A DNA stretch of 64,000 bases, from positions 1 through 64,000 of the forward strand of contig NZ_FORF01000002.1 of assembly GCF_900113935.1 (NCBI RefSeq), written 5' to 3'. The notes beneath the pieces were generated by a model. It was not told the DNA's origin, did no database searches, and worked only from the letters and a program-made list of their open reading frames with translations. The stretch is from Aquamicrobium aerolatum DSM 21857. Its GTDB lineage: Bacteria; Pseudomonadota; Alphaproteobacteria; Rhizobiales; Rhizobiaceae. Made by a program: the position numbers and the translations under genes. Shown piece after piece: positions 34,899 to 43,773 of this stretch. Each line of letters begins with the position of its first letter. Positions within the stretch are counted from its first letter, which is position 1.

Positions 34899-36985
34899 GG
34901 CGATACGGACGCCTCACCACGACGGATCAGCAGATTGCCCCAATGATCGACAGTGCAGGCCCATTGCGGCAGAATCCAGATGGTGGTGTCTCCCTGCTCG
35001 ACGATTGCCGGCCCGGCAAAGGATTGTCCACCCGTGAAGTCGGCCCTGTCAAACACCGGCGCGTCGATGAAACGACCGTCATGGAACACACGGCGCTGCG
35101 CAATTGGTGTCGGCAGTTCGCCCTCACCGGCCAGACGAGCCTGGGTCAGCGCCGGCATCTTGCCCACCACACGCACACGCTGCGCCATGACAATCACGTC
35201 GCTCTCGCCATCGCGATAGCCGTAATTCTCATCATGGCAGGCATGGAACAATGCTGTCAGCGCCGCCGGATCGAGCGCAGCCTGCAGATCTTCAGGCAGC
35301 TTGACCTGGAGATCGAAGCCCTGCCCGCGATAGCGCATGTCGAGAATGTGCTCATAGGTGATCTCGCTGAGGAACTCGCCCTCACCGGCGATCCAGTCGC
35401 GCGCCTTCCCGGTCAGTTCGGTGAAGATTTCCGTCAACCGGGCAGCGGACTGATCGCTGACCTCGACCTGGTTCGACGCGACATAGTCGCGCTTCACGTC
35501 GGCCAGGATTGCACCCAGTGCGCAGAAGGTCGCCGGAAGACCGGGGACCACAACGGTGCCCATCATCGCTTCGTCGGCAACGAGGTTGGCGTGGGTTGGC
35601 CCCGCGCCGCCAAAGGCGAGCAGCGAATAGTCGCGCGCGTCATCGCCGCGATGCGCCAGCTCACGTCCCATCTCGGTCGCCATGACAGCGGCGGCCACGC
35701 GGATCGCGGCTTCGGCAGCCTGCTCGGCGACATTGTCGCCCGTGAATTTGAGGCGGCGGCCAATTTCCTCAAGGGTCTTGCGCGCCAGTCCAAGGTCGAG
35801 ATTGATACGTCCGCCAAGGAAGCGTTCCGCGTCCAGCAGGCCGGCGACGAGATAGCAATCCGTGATCGTCGGCTCGGTGCCGCCGCGCCCGTAGCAGATC
35901 GGCCCCGGATAAGCGCCGGCGCTTTGCGGACCGACCTTGAGAAGACCGTGCTTGTCGACCCACACCACCGAACCACCGCCGGCACCGATTGCCGTCACGC
36001 CGATCACCGGCAGCACCAGCGGAAAATCGCCGATCTGCGCGCGCGTCGTGTTGGCCGGATGGCTGCCATGGACCAGCGCCATATCGGCGCTCGTGCCGCC
36101 GACATCGACGGTGATCAGCTGATCGATCCCGGTGAGCGCAGCGACGTTGGCCGCCGCCACCACACCGGAGGCAGGCCCGGACAGGATCGTGTCGATCGGC
36201 CGTTCTCTTGCCGTTTCAAGGCTGAGAATGCCGCCATTGTTGGCGGTGATATAGATCGGCGCGGTAATGCCCAGATTCGAAATGCGATGGTCGAGCCGGT
36301 CGAAATAGCTTTCCATCAAAGGCTGGGTGTAAGAATTCAGCAACGCGATGATCGCGCGCTCATATTCACGCTTTTCCGGCCAGACGATGCTGGAAGCGGC
36401 AATCGAGATCCCCGGCATGCGCTGGCGCAAGCCTGCAACCACTTCCGCCTCAAGCTGCGGATGGGCGAAAGAGTGCATCAGCACCACGGTCACCGCCTCG
36501 ACCTCGGCAGCGCGGAAGCTTTCCGCAAGCTGGTCGAGCTCGGCATCGCAGACCGGGCTGAGGATCGTGCCATCATGGGCAGCGCGCGCCGACACTTCGA
36601 GCACGAGATCGCGCGGCACCAGTGCTTCCTCGCGCGGCGCGATGAAGTCGAACGCGCTTGGCATCTGCGAGCGGGCGATTTCCAGAATGCCGCGATTGCC
36701 CTTGCTGACCACCATGCCGAGCTTCACACCCCGGCGCTGGATCGTCGCGTTCAGGCCGATGGTGGTGCCATGCACGATCAGCGCGATATCGCGCGGCTCG
36801 ACATTGGCCAGTGCCAGCAATTGCGGCAAGCCGCGTTCGACCGACAATGACGGATCGTCCGGAACGCTCGGCTCCTTGAAACGAAGGATCGCGCCGGTGC
36901 GCTGGTCAGCCAGCACGAAGTCGGTGAAAGTGCCGCCAACGTCAATTCCGACGCGGCAATAGGCCTGCTCGAATCCAGTACTCAT
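34895..36985 (-). CDS. Hydantoinase/5-oxoprolinase subunit A (HyuA family), copy 2
   Basis: A 696-residue subunit with RVGIDVGGTFTDFVLAD at the N-terminus, LIVHGTTIGLNATIQRRGVK, VDVGGTSADMALV and CYGRGGTEPTITD. The start at 36985 gives the usual short N-terminal lead and has AAGG upstream; an ATG at 37021 overlaps the hyuB stop by 4 bases (ATGA) and is a serious alternative. It shares only the general family pattern with copy 1, so the two copies are not a recent duplication. Paired with the M24 peptidase and peptide importer of the same operon. Confidence 0.9.
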   Translation of the reverse strand: MSTGFEQAYCRVGIDVGGTFTDFVLADQRTGAILRFKEPSVPDDPSLSVERGLPQLLALANVEPRDIALIVHGTTIGLNATIQRRGVKLGMVVSKGNRGILEIARSQMPSAFDFIAPREEALVPRDLVLEVSARAAHDGTILSPVCDAELDQLAESFRAAEVEAVTVVLMHSFAHPQLEAEVVAGLRQRMPGISIAASSIVWPEKREYERAIIALLNSYTQPLMESYFDRLDHRISNLGITAPIYITANNGGILSLETARERPIDTILSGPASGVVAAANVAALTGIDQLITVDVGGTSADMALVHGSHPANTTRAQIGDFPLVLPVIGVTAIGAGGGSVVWVDKHGLLKVGPQSAGAYPGPICYGRGGTEPTITDCYLVAGLLDAERFLGGRINLDLGLARKTLEEIGRRLKFTGDNVAEQAAEAAIRVAAAVMATEMGRELAHRGDDARDYSLLAFGGAGPTHANLVADEAMMGTVVVPGLPATFCALGAILADVKRDYVASNQVEVSDQSAARLTEIFTELTGKARDWIAGEGEFLSEITYEHILDMRYRGQGFDLQVKLPEDLQAALDPAALTALFHACHDENYGYRDGESDVIVMAQRVRVVGKMPALTQARLAGEGELPTPIAQRRVFHDGRFIDAPVFDRADFTGGQSFAGPAIVEQGDTTIWILPQWACTVDHWGNLLIRRGEASVSP

Positions 36986-37017
36986 GGAAGCGCCTTTTTC
37001 TTTGATTGGATCAGCGG

Positions 37018-39027
37018 TCATGCGGGCGCGTGCGCCGGCAACAGCCGGTCGAGTGCCTCGGCCAGCCGCGCACGTGCTTCAGACGGGTCGGATATCAGCT
37101 GATCAAGCGGTATCTTGGTTCCCTCACGCAGCGCCGGCAGCGCGCTGTAGAATATTTCCTTGCGAACATCGTGGCGGCGCGCGCGTGGCAGCGCGTAGAG
37201 ACGCCGGTTGATGTCCAGCATCACCTCGTCAGGGAACACGCTTTCCCACGCCAGACGCTGCGTGCCGAAGCTGAACAACTCATCGGCCTGTTCCTGCGCC
37301 GTGCTGCGCAGCTGCGCTGTTGCATCCGCGTCGACAGCGCCATCGCTGATGACAACACCGTAGACGGCGCGGGCCGCCTCGGCGCTGACAAAGCCGCGCC
37401 GCACGTCGGTTTCCACCGCCGCCGGATCGCGCTCCATCGGGTTTCCAATGCCACCACCGCCAGGCATGCGTAGCGTCACCGTGTCGCCGCGCTTCAGACG
37501 GACCGGCATGCCTTTCGGAACCGGCCGTTCATCAGGCCGCCCTTCATTGATGACCGCGCTGACCAGAGCCCCGGACTTGCCGCCGGCATAACCCCAAGGC
37601 GCCATGCGCGAACGCTCCAGACCGCTGATCTGGATATCGCCGCCATTTTCGCCGGTCAGCTCGACCGTCAGCGACTGGCCGACGCCACCGCGATATTTGC
37701 CCGCGCCACCGGAGTCCGGATTGATGTCGTAGCGAAGGACGCGCAGCCCCTGCTCCATCTCGACGAGCTCGAGCGGACGGTTGCGCATGTTGTTGATGCT
37801 GTTGTCCCGCGCATCGACGCCGTCGCGGCCATCCAGCGCGCCCATGCCCGAACGCAATGGCTCGACCACTTCCACGCGCAGCGTGTCATCCGGCATCTTT
37901 TCGGTGAAACGGAAAGTGGCCATCGAGCCACCCATCGCTGCCGACATGATTTCAGGATTTGCCTGCAACACCGCACCGGTGACGCAATCAAACAGACGAT
38001 AGGGCGCGCTGTGGCGCAGCCCGACTGCAATCGGCGGACGGGCGTCGAAAACCGAGCCCGGCTGATTGCGCACGCTGATGCCGCGATAAAGACCGGCATT
38101 GCGCGGGATATCGGGGTCGAAGGTGGTGATGATCCCGGTAAGGCGGAACGACAGCCAGTACATGCGCCGTCCAAGCGAGGGAACGTTGAACGCCGACTGC
38201 GTCTCCGGGTCGGTACCCGTCAGGTCGAGCAGCACCTGGCCGTCCTTCACCTCCATCCGCAGCCGCACCCGCAGCGGGATATTGGTGACCACGTCATCGT
38301 CGAGGTAATCCCAGAAATCGTAGACGCCATCGGGAATACGGCGCAGCACGTCACGCGCACGAGCGGCGGTGTAGTTCAGCAAATCCACCTGCGCCTGCAG
38401 CACCGTGTCGACGCCGAAGCGTTCGATCACGTCGCCATAGCGCCGGTTTCCGGTCTCCAGCGCGCCCATCATCGCCTTGAAATCGGCAATGGTGACATCG
38501 GGCACGCGCGTGTTGAGACGGATGAGCGACAACAGCTCTTCGTTGAGCGCGTCGCCCTTGCGCAGCTTCATCGGCGGAATACGGAAACCTTCCTGGAAGA
38601 TTTCGTGGCTTGCCGCCGACACGCTGCCCGGAACATTGCCGCCAAAGTCGAGCGAGTGGATGAACGACCAGCCATAGCCGACGATGCGGCCTTCGTGGAA
38701 ATAAGGCTGGATCAGATGCACGTCGGGCAGATGGGTCGACAAGCCGCCGGACGTATAGGGATCATTGGTGATGATCACGTCGCCCGGCTCAAGATCAGGA
38801 ACCGCTTCAATCGCGGTCTTGAAGTTGGTGTCGATCAGGAAGTTGAAGCTTGCCGACGGCGGATAGGCAAAGACATCGCCATTGGTGTCCAGCAATGCCA
38901 CCGCGAAATCGGCGACTTCATTGACATAGCTCGATCGCGCCGTGCGCTGCACGGTGAAATAGATCTCGTCGGTTAACGCGATCAGTTTGCGGCTGATGAT
39001 CTCGAGTGTGACTGGGTCAAGCTGCAT
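37018..39027 (-). CDS. Hydantoinase/5-oxoprolinase subunit B (HyuB family), copy 2
   Basis: A 669-residue subunit: LDPVTLEIISRKLIALTDEI, TARSSYVNEVADFAVALLD, PGDVIITNDPYTSGGLSTHL, DIKMVMP-type region replaced here by PDVHLIQPYFHEGRIVG, and the C-terminal GGAGKYRGGVGQSLTVELTG. It carries the hydrolytic metal site. It is about 115 residues longer than copy 1, with an extra C-terminal module after MPGGGGIGNPMERDP. Second half of the operon's catalytic pair. Confidence 0.9.
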   Translation of the reverse strand: MQLDPVTLEIISRKLIALTDEIYFTVQRTARSSYVNEVADFAVALLDTNGDVFAYPPSASFNFLIDTNFKTAIEAVPDLEPGDVIITNDPYTSGGLSTHLPDVHLIQPYFHEGRIVGYGWSFIHSLDFGGNVPGSVSAASHEIFQEGFRIPPMKLRKGDALNEELLSLIRLNTRVPDVTIADFKAMMGALETGNRRYGDVIERFGVDTVLQAQVDLLNYTAARARDVLRRIPDGVYDFWDYLDDDVVTNIPLRVRLRMEVKDGQVLLDLTGTDPETQSAFNVPSLGRRMYWLSFRLTGIITTFDPDIPRNAGLYRGISVRNQPGSVFDARPPIAVGLRHSAPYRLFDCVTGAVLQANPEIMSAAMGGSMATFRFTEKMPDDTLRVEVVEPLRSGMGALDGRDGVDARDNSINNMRNRPLELVEMEQGLRVLRYDINPDSGGAGKYRGGVGQSLTVELTGENGGDIQISGLERSRMAPWGYAGGKSGALVSAVINEGRPDERPVPKGMPVRLKRGDTVTLRMPGGGGIGNPMERDPAAVETDVRRGFVSAEAARAVYGVVISDGAVDADATAQLRSTAQEQADELFSFGTQRLAWESVFPDEVMLDINRRLYALPRARRHDVRKEIFYSALPALREGTKIPLDQLISDPSEARARLAEALDRLLPAHAPA

Positions 39028-39072
39028 AATCGTAGAGTCTTCCGTTTAGCGGGCGGTCATACTGAGGGTGGG

Positions 39073-39939
39073 TCAAGCGCGTTTCACGTTGGTGCGCACG
39101 GCTTTCTTCACTGCTTTCGTCGTCACGCGATTGGGATCGAGATAGTCGCGGATGCCATCGCCCAGCAGATTGAAGGCCAGAACGGCAAACATCAGGGACA
39201 GGCCAGCGGCAGTCGACATCCAGGGCTCGGCACGCAGATATTTGAGGCCATAGGCCAGCGACCAGCCCCAGGTCGGCGTCGGCGGTTGCACGCCAAGACC
39301 GAGAAAGCTCATGCCGCTTTCAGCGACAATCGCCGTGCCCATGCCGAAGGTGGCCAGCACGATCAGCGGGCCCAGAATATTGGGCAAAATGTGCAGCGTG
39401 ATGATCCGCGTTGCCGACGCGCCGATCCCGCGCGCCGCAGCGACGTAGTCCTTTTCACGCTCGGTCAACGTCATGGCGCGCGCGACACGGGCATATTGCG
39501 TCCAGTAGATCGCGGCGAGCGATATCACCAGATTGAGCGGGCCAGGCCCCAACACCGCAATGATCGCCAGAGCGAGCACGAAAGCGGGGAACGCCATGAA
39601 CACGTCGACGACACGCATGAGGATGGTATCGACATAGCCGCCATAGTAGCCGGAGATGATCCCCAAAGCGGTGCCGATCAGCGCCGAGATCGCGACCGTT
39701 CCGATGCCGATTGTCAACGATATGCGGGCACCGGCGGCAAGACGGGTGGCCAGATCGCGACCGAAATTATCGGTGCCCAGCCAGTGAATTGCGCTCGGCA
39801 GCGCAAAGCGGTTGCGCATGTCCATCTGTTCGAGGCCGTAGGGCGACACCCAATCATAGATCCCGGCCACACCGAGCAGGATCACGACCATGACGAAGCC
39901 GATGACGAAAAGAGGGTTCTGACGAATGAATTTCATCAT
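39073..39939 (-). CDS. Peptide-type ABC transporter permease (DppC-like)
   Basis: A 288-residue permease: LFVIGFVMVVILLGVAGIYD as the first helix, AIHWLGTDNFGRDLATRLAA, EAA region ARGIGASATRIITLHILPNI and the C-terminal RDYLDPNRVT. It follows the DppB-like permease without a gap: its first base is next to the TAG stop of that gene. Confidence 0.92.
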   Translation of the reverse strand: MMKFIRQNPLFVIGFVMVVILLGVAGIYDWVSPYGLEQMDMRNRFALPSAIHWLGTDNFGRDLATRLAAGARISLTIGIGTVAISALIGTALGIISGYYGGYVDTILMRVVDVFMAFPAFVLALAIIAVLGPGPLNLVISLAAIYWTQYARVARAMTLTEREKDYVAAARGIGASATRIITLHILPNILGPLIVLATFGMGTAIVAESGMSFLGLGVQPPTPTWGWSLAYGLKYLRAEPWMSTAAGLSLMFAVLAFNLLGDGIRDYLDPNRVTTKAVKKAVRTNVKRA

Positions 39940-40926
39940 CTAGATCCTGATCCGCGGATCAATGTAAGCGTAGGTGAGATCGGTCAGCAGATTGATCAGC
40001 CCGACAAGCACCGCGAAACTGATGGCGACACCCTGCACCAGCGGGAAGTCGCGCTGGGAAATCGCGCCGACGGTGAGCTGGCCAAGGCCTGGCCATCCGA
40101 AGATGCCCTCGACCAACACGGCGCCACTGAGCAGATTGCCGAACTGGAGCCCGATCATCGTAACCACAGGGAGCAGCGCGTTCGACAGAGCATGGCTCCA
40201 TACGACGCGCCGCTCCTTCACGCCCTTGGCCCGGGCGGTACGCACGAAGTGGCTGTTCAGCACTTCGAGCATGGAGGCACGCACCAGGCGGCAAATCATT
40301 GCCGCGCCCTGAAGGCCCATCGCTATCGAAGGGAGGATGAGATGCGATAGCGAGTCGAGCAGAGGTCCGGCGCGTCCCTCAAACAACAATATCTGCACAG
40401 CGCTGACGATCGGCTCGCCACGGCCAATGGCCGGAAGCCAGGTCAGCTGAACGGCGAAGACATACATCAGCAGAATCGCCAGCCAGAACACGGTCAGCGC
40501 CACGCCGAGCTGGGCAAAAACCAGTGCGATCAGATCGATCACGGTGCCCTGGCGCATCGCGGCGACAACGCCAAGCGGAATGCCCAGAACCACCGACACG
40601 GTGATCGCCCCGAAAGCCAGCTCAAGCGTTGCCGGCAATCTGGAGGTAATGAGATCGAAGACCGGCTCGTTCTTGAAGATCGAGACGCCCAGATCCCCAT
40701 GCAGGAGATTTCCGACATAGGTGGTGAACTGGATCAGCAATGGCTGATCCAGTCCGAGTTGGGTGCGCATATGGGCGATCTGTTCCGGCGTCGCATTGTC
40801 ACCCAGCAACACGGCGACCGGATCACCCGGCACAAGTTGCAGCAATGCAAACGACACGATGGTCACGCCCACAAGCATGGGCAGGAACAACATCACGCGC
40901 TTTACTAGATGGATCAGAACGCCCAT
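39940..40926 (-). CDS. Peptide-type ABC transporter permease (DppB-like)
   Basis: A 328-residue permease beginning LIHLVKRVMLFLPMLVGVTI and then QLVPGDPVAVLLGDNATPEQ. The EAA region is RTARAKGVKERRVVWSHALS, followed by DLTYAYIDPRIRI at the C-terminus. Six helices. It follows the binding-protein gene by 15 bases. Confidence 0.92.
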   Translation of the reverse strand: MGVLIHLVKRVMLFLPMLVGVTIVSFALLQLVPGDPVAVLLGDNATPEQIAHMRTQLGLDQPLLIQFTTYVGNLLHGDLGVSIFKNEPVFDLITSRLPATLELAFGAITVSVVLGIPLGVVAAMRQGTVIDLIALVFAQLGVALTVFWLAILLMYVFAVQLTWLPAIGRGEPIVSAVQILLFEGRAGPLLDSLSHLILPSIAMGLQGAAMICRLVRASMLEVLNSHFVRTARAKGVKERRVVWSHALSNALLPVVTMIGLQFGNLLSGAVLVEGIFGWPGLGQLTVGAISQRDFPLVQGVAISFAVLVGLINLLTDLTYAYIDPRIRI

Positions 40927-40941
40927 GCCAAACCAGCCTTG

Positions 40942-42474
40942 TTACTTGGTCAGATTACGCAGGTAACCACGCGCATCGTCAGGCTCGCCACCGGTGATCT
41001 GCTTGGAAGCGAATGCATCAAAGCCGGTGTAGGACAGCACATAGTAAGGCAGATCTTCCGCCAGCGCGCGCGCTGCCTGGTGGTAAGCCTCGATTCTCTC
41101 CTGCTGATCGAGCGAGGTACGGCCCTTTTCAAGCGCCTCGTCCACCACAGGATTGGAATACTTGCCCCAGTTCGTCGCACCCGTCGTCGTGAAGTGCGAA
41201 TAGGTGCCGCGATCCGGATCCACGAGATTGACCCAGCTCAACAGAGCGATGTCGTAATTGCCGGCGCGAACGTCGGCGATCCATGCCGGAAAATCAGCGA
41301 TCGAGATCTGCGCGTCGATGCCGACCTGCTGCATCACGTTCTGGATATATTCGATCGTCTGAATACGGGCCGAATCTTCAGAGTTGGTGCTCAGGCGAAT
41401 GGTCAGCTTCTGACCGTCCTTCTGCAGCATGCCATCCGAGCCTGCCGTCCAGCCGAGATCGGCGAGCGCCTTGGCAGCACCCTCCATATCGAATGTGGGC
41501 TGGCGGATATCCGGGCTGTAGACCCAGCTGTTCGACGGCATCAGCACCGAGGTGCCCGGAATGTCGAGACCGCCATAGATCTGGTCGACGATCACGTCCT
41601 GGTCGATCAGCATGCCAACCACACGGCGCACGGCCGGATCGGCAATTGCCGGGCTCTGCGTGTTGAAGCCCAGATAGGTCATGGTCAGACCCGGAAGCTT
41701 CGTGTGGGTGAAACGGTCGTCAGCTGCCAGACGAGTGACATCGTCCGGCGACAGCGGCGTCATGATCATCTGCAGATCGCCAGCTTCCAGCGCCTGTGCA
41801 CGCGCGGTGTTGTCGCCAAGCACGACGAAGACGATCTTGTCGGTTGCCGGCGCGCCGCCTGCATAATCAGCATTGGCTTCCAGAACGATCTCGCTGCCCT
41901 TGGTCCAGCTGGCGAGCTTGTAAGGGCCGGTGCCGACGGGCTTGTTGGAAAGATCCTGGCCGGCCTCGACGGCATGCTTCGGGACGATGCCGATATCCAT
42001 GTAGCTGAGCAGCGGTGCGTTCGGCTTGCTGAGCGTGAACTTGACCTGATGGGTGCCCACGGCCTCCACGGTCTCGATCGGTGCGAACAGCGACGCGGCA
42101 TTCGATGCCAGCTTGGGGTCGCGGATCGAGGTGTAGGTGAAGACAACGTCCTCGGCGGTCAGCGGCGTGCCGTCATGAAACTTGGCATCTTCGCGCAAGG
42201 TGACGAGAAGCGTCGTCGGGTCAACCTGCTCCAGCTTGGTTGCAAGGTTGGGCTCCGGCAGAAGATCGCCATTCAGACGGACGAGCCCATCATAAAGCAG
42301 ATCCAGAACGCGGTAGTCGGTGGTGTTGCGGAGCGTTCTCGGGTCAAGCGACGCTGCATCAACGTCCGTGCCGATGCGCACCGTCTGGTTCGCGGCAAAG
42401 GCGGGAATGTGACCGAACGATAATGCGGCAATCGAAGCTCCGACGAGCAAGCCGCGGCGAGTCAGTGAAAACAT
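40942..42474 (-). CDS. Peptide-type ABC transporter solute-binding protein, Tat-type signal
   Basis: A 510-residue SBP_bac_5 protein. The signal (1-27) has the twin-arginine core LTRRGLLVGASIAAL and an AFA cleavage site, so export may be by Tat. Family blocks: RVLDLLYDGLVRLNGDLLPE, FHDGTPLTAEDVVFT and VNLVDPDRGTYSHFTTTG. The ligand is probably a short peptide or a pyroglutamyl/hydantoin compound, by operon context. Second gene of the eight-gene minus-strand operon. Confidence 0.9.
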   Translation of the reverse strand: MFSLTRRGLLVGASIAALSFGHIPAFAANQTVRIGTDVDAASLDPRTLRNTTDYRVLDLLYDGLVRLNGDLLPEPNLATKLEQVDPTTLLVTLREDAKFHDGTPLTAEDVVFTYTSIRDPKLASNAASLFAPIETVEAVGTHQVKFTLSKPNAPLLSYMDIGIVPKHAVEAGQDLSNKPVGTGPYKLASWTKGSEIVLEANADYAGGAPATDKIVFVVLGDNTARAQALEAGDLQMIMTPLSPDDVTRLAADDRFTHTKLPGLTMTYLGFNTQSPAIADPAVRRVVGMLIDQDVIVDQIYGGLDIPGTSVLMPSNSWVYSPDIRQPTFDMEGAAKALADLGWTAGSDGMLQKDGQKLTIRLSTNSEDSARIQTIEYIQNVMQQVGIDAQISIADFPAWIADVRAGNYDIALLSWVNLVDPDRGTYSHFTTTGATNWGKYSNPVVDEALEKGRTSLDQQERIEAYHQAARALAEDLPYYVLSYTGFDAFASKQITGGEPDDARGYLRNLTK

Positions 42475-42513
42475 GTTTTAGTCCTCCAGGCGCAGTTTCT
42501 TGGCGATGACTGG

Positions 42514-43611
42514 CTACGCAAGCACCAGCAGTTCGCGAGGCAGGGTGCTCAGGCTTTCACACCCTGCTTCGGTAATCAGAACATCGTCTTCAATGCGGAC
42601 ACCGAGACGGCCCGGCCAATAAAGACCCGGCTCGATGGTGATGACGTTGCCGGCGGCCAGCAAGGCGTGGTTGCCGCGCATCACCATCGGCGATTCATGC
42701 ACATCGAGCCCAAGTCCGTGACCGGTCTTGTGAACCACATAGGGAGCAAAACGGCTCGCCTCGAGATGGCCACGGCACAAATCATCGAGAGCATGGCAGC
42801 TCAGACCCGGACGGGCAGCTTCGTGCCCCTTGCGGTTGGCCTCCAGCACGACGTCGTAAAGTTCGCGATCCTCGGCCGAAACGTCGTGAATGAAGACGGT
42901 GCGGGTGATGTCGGAACGGTAGCCGCCGGAGCCGACGCCAAAGTCGAACAGCAGCGCGTCACCGGACTTGAGCCGGTATTCGCCGGCATGGCCATGCGGA
43001 AGCGCAGAATTGGCGCCCGCCAGCACCAGCGGCGGCGATACCGGACCGGTGATCGGCTGCTTCAGCACATTCGCCATCATCGCCAGCTGGATCTCGCGCT
43101 CGCTCATGCCGATCTGAACTTCTGCGAGCGTCAGCGTCAGCGCAGCCTCCGCCATCTTCACCGCACGGCGAAGATGCTCGATCTCGCCGGCATCCTTGAC
43201 GGCGCGCAGCGAAAGGGTCGCTGCCTGAACGTCCTTCAACTCGGAGCGCGGGAACGCAGCCTGAAGTGCATTGCGCTCGATGACGCGCATGCTCAGACCT
43301 TCAACGCCGATCACCGGCAGATCGAGCAACCGGGCGGCCTGCGCAAAGGCACCGGCATAGCCTTCCTCGTCGCGCCAGCGCAGAACCTCGGCATCAAAGC
43401 CCAGCACGTCCCAGGATTCCGCCTCAAGATCGGGAAGAACCACCACCGGACGACCCTGCAACGGCACGATCAGAACCGTCGGACGCTCCATGACATGGAA
43501 AGTTCCGCCGGTGAGATACCGGAACGACGAACCGGGAATGAACGCAATTGCGTCCAGCGCCTCGTTGCGCATTGCCGCGCGCAGACCCTCAATGCGGGAC
43601 AGCTGATCCAT
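42514..43611 (-). CDS. M24-family Xaa-Pro peptidase or creatinase-like hydrolase
   Basis: A 365-residue protein with the creatinase N-domain (about 1-135) and the pita-bread domain. The five metal ligands are in place: Asp223 (LLFDFGVGSG), Asp234 (RSDITRTVF), His298 (HKTGHGLGLD), Glu327 (TIEPGLY) and Glu341 (VRIEDDVLI), so a dinuclear aminopeptidase rather than a metal-free creatinase. GGAGG lies 11-15 bases before ATG 43611; the longer frame to 43743 has no support. First gene of the operon: the peptidase is encoded with the importer of its likely peptide. Confidence 0.88.
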   Translation of the reverse strand: MDQLSRIEGLRAAMRNEALDAIAFIPGSSFRYLTGGTFHVMERPTVLIVPLQGRPVVVLPDLEAESWDVLGFDAEVLRWRDEEGYAGAFAQAARLLDLPVIGVEGLSMRVIERNALQAAFPRSELKDVQAATLSLRAVKDAGEIEHLRRAVKMAEAALTLTLAEVQIGMSEREIQLAMMANVLKQPITGPVSPPLVLAGANSALPHGHAGEYRLKSGDALLFDFGVGSGGYRSDITRTVFIHDVSAEDRELYDVVLEANRKGHEAARPGLSCHALDDLCRGHLEASRFAPYVVHKTGHGLGLDVHESPMVMRGNHALLAAGNVITIEPGLYWPGRLGVRIEDDVLITEAGCESLSTLPRELLVLA

Positions 43612-43710
43612 ACGACGATTTCCTCCTGACACGCTTCGCAGCCTGAACGCTTGCCCGTCTCCCGGACGGCAGGCAGGAGCGACACTCCCGCCAAGCGCGG
43701 CTATCAATAT

Positions 43711-43743
43711 TTTAGCGCTATAATACGACACTCTTGTTGTCAA
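43711..43743 (-). promoter_or_regulatory. Promoter with LacI-type operator upstream of the M24/peptide operon
   Basis: On the minus strand TTGACA (43738-43743) precedes a TATAGC-like -10. The palindromic TTTAGCGCTATAAT (43711-43724, core TAGCGCTA) overlaps that -10. The 10-mer GCGCTATAAT recurs upstream of the LacI gene (44859-44870). Confidence 0.65.
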
Positions 43744-43773
43744 CAGTTCGTCGAAAAAACCGACATCATCCGA

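Noticed and set aside
34859-36850. Plus-strand frame of 663 codons
   Set aside because: Antisense of the second hyuA; no motif, and the minus-strand reading has full family pattern.
40909-42423. Plus-strand frame of 504 codons
   Set aside because: Antisense to the Tat-type binding protein, which has signal peptide and family blocks.
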